In this document: piece after piece, positions 58,259-64,000 of the stretch
How positions within the stretch are numbered: the stretch's first letter is position 1
Layout of the letters: the number at the start of each line of letters is the position of its first letter
Origin: Aliidiomarina indica
Lineage (GTDB): Bacteria > Pseudomonadota > Gammaproteobacteria > Enterobacterales > Alteromonadaceae
Reading direction: 5' to 3'
DNA: 64,000 nucleotides
NCBI RefSeq assembly: GCF_015354615.1
Contig: NZ_JACAVQ010000001.1
Location: 372,001-436,000 of the forward strand
Program-made: the position numbers and the translations under genes
The notes under the pieces: generated by a model
What the model saw: the letters and a program-made list of their open reading frames with translations, nothing else
What the model was told of the DNA's origin: nothing
Databases searched by the model: none

Positions 58259-59557
58259 ATGACCGTCACCACACTGACTTTACCCCACGCAAATGCTTGC
58301 TCGGGCCGGGTGATCTTGCCCGGTTCTAAGAGTATCGCTAATCGGGCACTGCTTCTTGCCGCGCTTGCCGAGGGCGAGACGCGCTTAGATAACATGTTGC
58401 TGAGTGACGATACTCAGCGCATGCGTGAAGCACTTACTGCGTTAGGGATTGGGGTAGCGGATGGTGACAGCGATACCCAGTTTGTGGTGCAGGGTAATGG
58501 CGGCTTATTTAAAAGTCGACAACCCCTTGAACTATTCCTCGGCAATGCGGGTACCGCGATGCGACCTCTTGCCGCTATGTTAGCGGCTGCCGAGGGGGAA
58601 TTTATGCTCACCGGCGAGCCACGGATGTATGAGCGCCCGATTGGTCCACAAATAGACGCTCTGAAAGCGATGGGCGCGCAGATTGACTATCTAGGTGAGC
58701 CCGGCTTTCCGCCCTTGCGGATTCAAGGTAAGCCTTTACGTGGTGGCGTAATTCACCTCGATGGCAGCTTATCGAGCCAATATGTTTCCGCCATTCTTAT
58801 GTTGCTGCCGTTGCTTGGACAGGATTCGGAGTTGGTGCTGAGTGGCGAGATAGTATCGGCACCATATATTCAACTTACCCTTGCGATGATGCAAAGTTTC
58901 GGCGTTGATGTGCAGAGTTCTCGTCTCGGACACTATCAAGTGCAGGGCGGGCAACGCTATCGAAGCCCTGGCGTGTATTGGATTGAGGGAGATGCATCAT
59001 CTGCCTCGTACTTCCTAGCGGCTGCAGCCATTGCTGGCGGACCTGTGACCGTGGAAGGTGTCGGTTCTGCAAGTTTGCAGGGAGATAAGCGGTTCGCTGA
59101 AGTATTAGCCAGCATGGGGGCTCAGGTTGAGTACAGTGAGCGTGAGATTACCGTGCGACGCGGAAGTGACCTGCGTGGGGGCGATTTTGATTTAAACGAC
59201 ATCCCAGACGCGGCGATGACGATAGCAACAACAGCCTTGTTCGCGAAAGGCACAACGCGCATTGGTAATATCTACAATTGGCGCTTAAAAGAAACCGATC
59301 GACTGCATGCCATGGCGACAGAACTGCGCAAAACCGGTGCTAGGGTGGAAGAGGGCGACGATTTCATTGTGATCACGCCACCGCAAGTAATTCGCCATGC
59401 CCGTATTGCAACCTATGATGACCACCGCATGGCGATGTGCTTTTCGTTGCTCGCATTTGCCAGCAATAGCGTAACTATTGAAGATCCTGACTGTTGTCGG
59501 AAGACATTTCCTTCTTACTTTTCCGAGTTTTCATCCCTGTTGAGTTCCACCCGGTAA
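58259..59557 (+). CDS. aroA: 3-phosphoshikimate 1-carboxyvinyltransferase (EPSP synthase)
   Basis: A 432-residue shikimate-pathway enzyme joining PEP to shikimate 3-phosphate. Motifs: LPGSKSIANRALLLAAL, GNAGTAMRPLAAM, RMYERPIGPQIDAL and SSQYVSAILM. The GNAGTAMRP loop with its Gly and Pro is of the class I, glyphosate-sensitive form. It starts one base after the hisC stop. Confidence 0.97.
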   Translation: MTVTTLTLPHANACSGRVILPGSKSIANRALLLAALAEGETRLDNMLLSDDTQRMREALTALGIGVADGDSDTQFVVQGNGGLFKSRQPLELFLGNAGTAMRPLAAMLAAAEGEFMLTGEPRMYERPIGPQIDALKAMGAQIDYLGEPGFPPLRIQGKPLRGGVIHLDGSLSSQYVSAILMLLPLLGQDSELVLSGEIVSAPYIQLTLAMMQSFGVDVQSSRLGHYQVQGGQRYRSPGVYWIEGDASSASYFLAAAAIAGGPVTVEGVGSASLQGDKRFAEVLASMGAQVEYSEREITVRRGSDLRGGDFDLNDIPDAAMTIATTALFAKGTTRIGNIYNWRLKETDRLHAMATELRKTGARVEEGDDFIVITPPQVIRHARIATYDDHRMAMCFSLLAFASNSVTIEDPDCCRKTFPSYFSEFSSLLSSTR

Positions 59558-59713
59558 TGGGCCCCTCGTGCAGTTCTGCACAGAAAACGAGCGATATTGC
59601 GTAATTTAAGATGCAATTTTCTGCCAAATCCGTATAATTTTGGCGCTTGATTTTATTATGCGCAATCGATTTGACGCGGTTGCGCTCAACTATTGGTAGC
59701 AATTGAGGTAGAC

Positions 59714-60445
59714 ATGTCGGATATCGAACCAGGCAAAACGACCGCTGCGGCAGAACGCCTTGCTCCGGTGATTACCATTGACGGACCAGGCGGTTCGGGT
59801 AAGGGCACCGTGTGTCGTTTACTGGCGGAGACATTAGGTTGGCATCTCTTAGATAGCGGCGCTATCTACCGCGTGTTGGCCATCGCCGCGATGCACCACG
59901 ATTTTGAGCCGTCAGACGAAGATAGTTTGGTGGCATTGGCGACGGATCTCGACGTGGAATTTTTAGCTAATGAAGAAACGGGCTTAACCCACGTTATCCT
60001 TGAAGGTGAAGATATCACGATGACGATTCGCACCGAACAAGTGGGTGCCGACGCGTCTAAAATTGCCGCTTTACCGCGTGTGCGCGAAGCCCTGTTGCGC
60101 CGTCAGCGGGCCTTTCGGGAAATGCCAGGATTGGTAGCAGACGGTCGCGATATGGGAACCGTGGTTTTCCCAGATGCGGAAGCGAAGATATTCCTTACTG
60201 CAAGCGCCGAAGAACGGGCGAATCGTCGCTATCAGCAATTGCAGGAAAAGGGCTTTGATGCTAATATCGACGAATTAATCAGTGAAATTAAAGATCGGGA
60301 TGATCGCGATATGAATCGCTCTGTGGCTCCACTGAAGCCAGCGGAGGATTCGTTGTTTCTAGACTCTACCGATTTAACCATTGAAGAAGTGGTTGCGCAA
60401 GTGCTTCAGTTTGCACATGAAAAGCTATCAGTTTCATCAGCTTAG
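59714..60445 (+). CDS. cmk: Cytidylate kinase
   Basis: A 243-residue kinase that phosphorylates CMP and dCMP. The P-loop [14 protein letters not shown] is at ~22-35; [19 protein letters not shown] and the Arg-rich [14 protein letters not shown] lid are visible. ATG 59714 has TTGAGGT upstream; the frame extends 21 bases further. It has ~15 extra N-terminal residues before the P-loop compared with E. coli. The 156-base gap before it holds a TATAAT (59633-59638) that may be a promoter. Confidence 0.96.
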   Translation: MSDIEPGKTTAAAERLAPVITIDGPGGSGKGTVCRLLAETLGWHLLDSGAIYRVLAIAAMHHDFEPSDEDSLVALATDLDVEFLANEETGLTHVILEGEDITMTIRTEQVGADASKIAALPRVREALLRRQRAFREMPGLVADGRDMGTVVFPDAEAKIFLTASAEERANRRYQQLQEKGFDANIDELISEIKDRDDRDMNRSVAPLKPAEDSLFLDSTDLTIEEVVAQVLQFAHEKLSVSSA

Positions 60446-60463
60446 CAGCCACAAAGGAAAGAA

Positions 60464-60550
60464 TTTGAAGGCCAAAGGGCCGTTCAAGGGTTAGTGCGAC
60501 GGAATGCGCTAACAAAGTAAAACAACCCCGCCGCCACGGATGTTCGGTGG
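60464..60550 (+). promoter_or_regulatory. Structured rpsA leader, probable S1 autoregulatory site
   Basis: Three hairpins lie before rpsA. Hairpin 1 (60464-60486) pairs TTGAAGGCC with GGCCGTTCAA (one bulge). Hairpin 2 (60490-60513) is a nine-pair stem with loop ACGGAA. Hairpin 3 (60531-60550) pairs CCGCC with GGTGG and has GGA in its loop. E. coli rpsA has a three-hairpin leader with GGA loops and no good Shine-Dalgarno site, through which S1 controls its own translation. Confidence 0.6.
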
Positions 60551-60579
60551 ATGTATTTAAAGCGAAGTTAATTAAACTT

Positions 60580-62253
60580 ATGACTGAAAATTTTGCCCAG
60601 CTGTTTGAGGAAAGCCTCAAAGAAATCGAAACCCGTCCTGGTTCTATCGTAAAAGGCACTGTTGTTGCCATTGAGAAAGATCTTGTACTGGTAGACGCCG
60701 GCCTGAAATCTGAAAGTGCCATCCCTGCTGAACAGTTCATGAACGCTGACGGTGTACTTGAAATCGCTGTAGGCGATACCGTAGAAGTGGCTCTTGACGC
60801 AGTAGAAGACGGTTTCGGAGAAACGATTCTTTCTCGTGAGAAAGCGAAGCGTTTCGAAGCATGGGTACAGCTTGAAGCTGCTCATGAAAATGACGAAACT
60901 GTTATCGGTATTATCAGCGGTAAAGTAAAAGGCGGCTTCACAGTTGACCTGAACGGTGTACGCGCATTCTTACCAGGTTCTTTGGTTGATGTACGTCCTA
61001 TCCGTGACACAGCTCACCTTGAAAACCGTGACTTGGAATTCAAAGTGATCAAGCTTGACCAGAAGCGCAACAACGTTGTTGTTTCTCGTCGTGCTGTTAT
61101 CGAGAAAGAGAACAGTGCAGAGCGTGATCAATTGCTTGAAAACCTTCAGGAAGGTCAAGAAGTTACAGGTATCGTTAAGAACCTAACCGACTACGGTGCA
61201 TTCGTAGATTTAGGTGGCGTTGACGGCTTGTTGCACATCACTGATATGGCATGGAAGCGCGTTAAGCATCCAAGCGAAATCGTGAATGTTGGCGATGAAA
61301 TCACCTGTAAGGTTCTGAAATTCGATCGTGACCGTACCCGTGTTTCTTTAGGTCTAAAACAGCTTGGCGAAGATCCGTGGAGCGATATCTCTGCGCGTTA
61401 CCCAGAAAACTCAACCCTGCAAGGTCGCGTTACCAACCTTACCGACTACGGTTGCTTTGTTGAACTGGAAGAAGGCGTTGAAGGTTTGGTTCACGTGTCT
61501 GAAATGGATTGGACCAACAAAAACGTTCACCCATCTAAAATTGTTAATTTAGATGACGTGGTTGAAGTTATGGTTCTTGAAATCGACGAAGAACGTCGTC
61601 GTATTTCTCTGGGTATCAAGCAATGTAAACCGAACCCATGGGAAGAATTTGCGAAGAACCATCAGAAAGGTGACAAAGTCAGCGGTAAGATCAAGTCAAT
61701 TACTGACTTCGGTATCTTTATCGGTCTTGATGGCAACATCGACGGACTAGTTCACTTATCTGATATTTCTTGGAACGCTGCCGGCGAAGAAGCCGTACGT
61801 GACTTTAAGAAAGGCGAAGAAGTTGAAGCCGTTGTTCTTCAAGTTGACGCAGAGCGCGAGCGTATCTCTCTGGGCATCAAGCAGATTTCTGAAGATCCAG
61901 TGAATAACTTCCTTGCGGCTCACAAGAAGGGTGCTATTGTTACAGGTAAGGTCACTGAAGTTGACGCCAAGGGCGCAACTGTTAGTTTGGCCGACGGCGT
62001 AGAAGGTTACGTTCGTGCATCTGATATCTCTCGTGATCGTGTTGAAGACGCATCTACTGTACTAAATGTTGGCGACAGCATTGAAGCTCGGTACATGGGA
62101 ATCGACCGCAAGAATCGCGTAATCAGCCTGTCTATCAAAGCGAAAGACGAAGCTGAAGAGAAAGCGGCAATGGAAAGTGTTAACGCAACTGAAGACAATG
62201 CGTTTAGTAGCGCAATGGCAGAAGCGTTCAAAGCAGCAAAAACTGACGATTAA
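60580..62253 (+). CDS. rpsA: 30S ribosomal protein S1
   Basis: A 557-residue ribosomal protein, the same length as E. coli S1, with six S1 OB-fold repeats (for example [20 protein letters not shown] and [21 protein letters not shown] in repeats 3 and 4). It recruits mRNAs to the 30S subunit. ATG 60580 ([11 protein letters not shown]) is the family start; the frame extends 33 bases upstream. Only a weak GAAG precedes it. Codon use is markedly more biased (for example GGT, CGT, GAA) than in neighbours, as expected for high expression. Confidence 0.98.
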   Translation: MTENFAQLFEESLKEIETRPGSIVKGTVVAIEKDLVLVDAGLKSESAIPAEQFMNADGVLEIAVGDTVEVALDAVEDGFGETILSREKAKRFEAWVQLEAAHENDETVIGIISGKVKGGFTVDLNGVRAFLPGSLVDVRPIRDTAHLENRDLEFKVIKLDQKRNNVVVSRRAVIEKENSAERDQLLENLQEGQEVTGIVKNLTDYGAFVDLGGVDGLLHITDMAWKRVKHPSEIVNVGDEITCKVLKFDRDRTRVSLGLKQLGEDPWSDISARYPENSTLQGRVTNLTDYGCFVELEEGVEGLVHVSEMDWTNKNVHPSKIVNLDDVVEVMVLEIDEERRRISLGIKQCKPNPWEEFAKNHQKGDKVSGKIKSITDFGIFIGLDGNIDGLVHLSDISWNAAGEEAVRDFKKGEEVEAVVLQVDAERERISLGIKQISEDPVNNFLAAHKKGAIVTGKVTEVDAKGATVSLADGVEGYVRASDISRDRVEDASTVLNVGDSIEARYMGIDRKNRVISLSIKAKDEAEEKAAMESVNATEDNAFSSAMAEAFKAAKTDD

Positions 62254-62298
62254 TCATCGCCAAAAATTGGCTGCTTTGTGAATCATTAAGGATCTGTT

Positions 62299-62589
62299 AT
62301 GACGAAGTCTGAACTGATTGAGATTTTGATTGCGAAGCAGCCTGAGCTGCAGCCTAAAGATGTGGAGCGCGGTGTTCGGGAGATTCTCGAAGTCATGGTT
62401 CACGCTTTGGCCGATGGAGACCGCATTGAAATTCGTGGATTTGGAAGTTTTTCACTTCATTTCCGCAGACCTCGGGTTGGCCGTAATCCTAAAACCGGCG
62501 AGCAAGTGGATTTGGGGGGCAAGTATGTTCCCCATTTCAAACCGGGAAAAGCGTTGCGGGAACGAGTCAACGAATCAATTCAAGGTTAG
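62299..62589 (+). CDS. ihfB: Integration host factor beta subunit
   Basis: A 96-residue HU/IHF-family DNA-bending protein, partner of IhfA. It starts [22 protein letters not shown] and carries the arm motif [12 protein letters not shown]. It follows rpsA by 45 bases, the conserved gammaproteobacterial order. AAGGA lies upstream of the ATG. Confidence 0.97.
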   Translation: MTKSELIEILIAKQPELQPKDVERGVREILEVMVHALADGDRIEIRGFGSFSLHFRRPRVGRNPKTGEQVDLGGKYVPHFKPGKALRERVNESIQG

Positions 62590-62672
62590 CCGTTGTCGGT
62601 TAGACGTAATTTCAAAAAGGCATGCTATAATGGCGTGCCTTTTTTATTTGCAGCGCCGTTCAGGGATTTGCT

Positions 62673-62933
62673 ATGGCTCGTGTAATCTTAATTTTGATAC
62701 CTATTATACTGTTGTTTTTATTGGCATTTGTGATTGGTAAACATAATGCGCAAGAGGTGTCTTTAAATCTGCTCGTGGTCGAACGTACCTTTTCTGTTGC
62801 GAGTATATTGGGCGTGACACTCGCCATTGGTTTTGTGCTTGGTTTACTTACAGTGTCGCTCGGATATTGGCGGCTCAAATGGCAAGTTCGTCGGCTCAAA
62901 AAAGCATTAGTTAAATCTGCTGGAGCCAAATAG
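62673..62933 (+). CDS. lapA: LapA domain inner-membrane protein
   Basis: An 86-residue protein with two hydrophobic helices (residues ~3-20 and ~42-64) and a basic cytoplasmic end (WRLKWQVRRLKKALVKS), matching LapA (DUF1049). It works with LapB in control of lipopolysaccharide synthesis. It lies between ihfB and lapB, three bases before lapB, as in E. coli relatives. Confidence 0.93.
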   Translation: MARVILILIPIILLFLLAFVIGKHNAQEVSLNLLVVERTFSVASILGVTLAIGFVLGLLTVSLGYWRLKWQVRRLKKALVKSAGAK

Positions 62934-62936
62934 CAC

Positions 62937-64000
62937 ATGCTTGAACTGCTGTTTCTGCTATTGCCGGTCGCTGCTGCCTATGGCTGGTTCATGGGCAGAA
63001 ACAGTGTTCGCGTTGAGCAGCGCAAAGAGCAGGAAGAATTCTCCCGTAACTATGTTACTGGTATCAATTTGTTGCTCTCAGAGCAGAGCGACAAAGCAGT
63101 CGATCTCTTTATCGATATGCTTGATATTGATAGTGAAACTATTGAAACGCACTGGACGCTCGGAAAACTATTTCGCCGCCGTGGGGAAGTAGAGCGGGCC
63201 ATTCGCATCCATCAGAATTTAATCTCCCGTCCTTCACTATCCGAACAAGAACGCCATCACGCAATGTTTGAGTTAGGCCAAGATTATTTGTCTGCCGGCT
63301 TATATGATCGTGCAGAAAAAATGTTTTCGGAATTGCAGCAACATTCGAGTTATCAAGCAGAGAGTTTAACTAATTTGTTATCGCTCTATGAGGCCACCCA
63401 TGAATGGGATAAAGCCATTTGGGTTGCATTAAAACTCTCCAAACAAGATAAATCTGTTTTGCCTATTGTTGCCCAACTCTATTGTGAATTGGCCGATGCA
63501 CAAGGTGATGCCCAAGCTACCTTAAAGTTCTATGAAAAAGCACTGAAGCACGACAAAGGCTGCATTCGTGCGCGCTTGTCGTTAGGCCGCTGGTGGTTAG
63601 GTGAGAAGAAAGCGAAGAAAGCGTTAGCCTATTTGTTGCCAATTGCCGACGCAGACCCCGATTTTATACCCGAAGTTCTGCCATTATTACGCACCGCCTA
63701 CGATGATTTAGATGATCAAGAAGGCTTGGTGAGTTTTCTGCATGATATTGTGATGGAGAAGCCCTGTGCGAGCGCCGTCGTGATGCTTGCCGATATCATC
63801 GCTAAACGCAATGACAGGGAAGCTGCGGAACAGTTTATGATGGTTGCGCTACAGAAAAATCCAACCATGCGCGCCTTTCATAAACTTATTGAATTTAATG
63901 TCGCATCAGCCGATTCAGGTAAAGCCAAAAAGAGCCTGCATATGTTGGCCACCATGGTCTCTGAGCAACTAAAGCAGCGTTCACGGTATCGCTGCAGGCA
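62937..64000 (+). CDS. lapB: LapB (YciM), LPS assembly regulator, 5' part
   Basis: The first ~354 codons are present; the window ends before the stop. An N-terminal membrane anchor (LELLFLLLPVAAAYGWFMG) is followed by TPR helices in series (VDLFIDMLDIDSETIETHWTLGKLF and onward). The final visible residues RYRC begin the C-terminal rubredoxin-type zinc domain. LapB brings LpxC to the FtsH protease and so limits LPS synthesis. It starts three bases after lapA. Confidence 0.95.
   Translation, partial: MLELLFLLLPVAAAYGWFMGRNSVRVEQRKEQEEFSRNYVTGINLLLSEQSDKAVDLFIDMLDIDSETIETHWTLGKLFRRRGEVERAIRIHQNLISRPSLSEQERHHAMFELGQDYLSAGLYDRAEKMFSELQQHSSYQAESLTNLLSLYEATHEWDKAIWVALKLSKQDKSVLPIVAQLYCELADAQGDAQATLKFYEKALKHDKGCIRARLSLGRWWLGEKKAKKALAYLLPIADADPDFIPEVLPLLRTAYDDLDDQEGLVSFLHDIVMEKPCASAVVMLADIIAKRNDREAAEQFMMVALQKNPTMRAFHKLIEFNVASADSGKAKKSLHMLATMVSEQLKQRSRYRCR

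Overview
The window is chromosomal DNA from a Gram-negative gammaproteobacterium. The evidence is the pheS-pheT-ihfA and gyrA-serC-hisC-aroA-cmk-rpsA-ihfB-lapA-lapB gene orders, nrdAB with yfaE and grxA, cmoM, sbcB, hrpA, and a GntR-controlled prpB-prpC-acnD-prpF operon. Protein flavour and moderate GC suggest the Alteromonadales, most like Idiomarinaceae; this placement is an inference. I see no rRNA, tRNA, CRISPR array, insertion sequence or prophage. Genes are tightly packed, with many 1-14 nt overlaps.

Layout. (1) 1-8731: a signalling and secretion cluster: the 3' end of an unrecognised protein, an FHA-GAF protein, a membrane eukaryotic-type Ser/Thr kinase with a long TPR region, a NarL-type histidine kinase with no sensor domain, its LuxR-type response regulator, and a secreted subtilisin-like protease with SLH-like repeats. 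(2) 8829-12680: pheS-pheT-ihfA. (3) 12705-23631: an ECF sigma factor with a ChrR-type zinc anti-sigma on the minus strand, a LON-domain protein, then ten plus-strand genes (DUF523/DUF1722, photolyase, NTF2-like, SDR, FAD oxidoreductase, DUF1365, Cfa-like methyltransferase, DUF2878, chalcone-isomerase-like, DUF3833). This is a light/singlet-oxygen stress and membrane-lipid modification set. (4) 23660-26664: a lysine/alanine-rich histone-like protein, a Nif3-like protein, CmoM, and a beta-hydroxyacid dehydrogenase. (5) 26696-31876: DUF1329, a YCF48-like protein and an RND/MMPL transporter around a divergent promoter region, probably an envelope lipid-transport unit. (6) 31908-40137: exonuclease I, a lipoprotein isoaspartyl peptidase/asparaginase, a CBS protein, HrpA, a membrane protein and a cysteine-rich lipoprotein. 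(7) 40229-47218: the methylcitrate operon with two likely operators. (8) 47238-51446: grxA and nrdA-nrdB-yfaE with two NrdR boxes. (9) 51715-64000: a HAD phosphatase and ubiG on the minus strand, then gyrA through lapB (cut by the window end), including a structured rpsA leader.

The two least ordinary regions are the kinase/two-component/protease cluster at the left edge and the sigma/photolyase/lipid cluster. In the first, a Ser/Thr kinase gene runs directly into a sensorless histidine kinase gene, so a phospho-Ser/Thr signal may feed a two-component system that controls a surface protease. The rest is mainly housekeeping, with some clear regulatory sites. All functional statements come from reading motifs and context; no database search was run.
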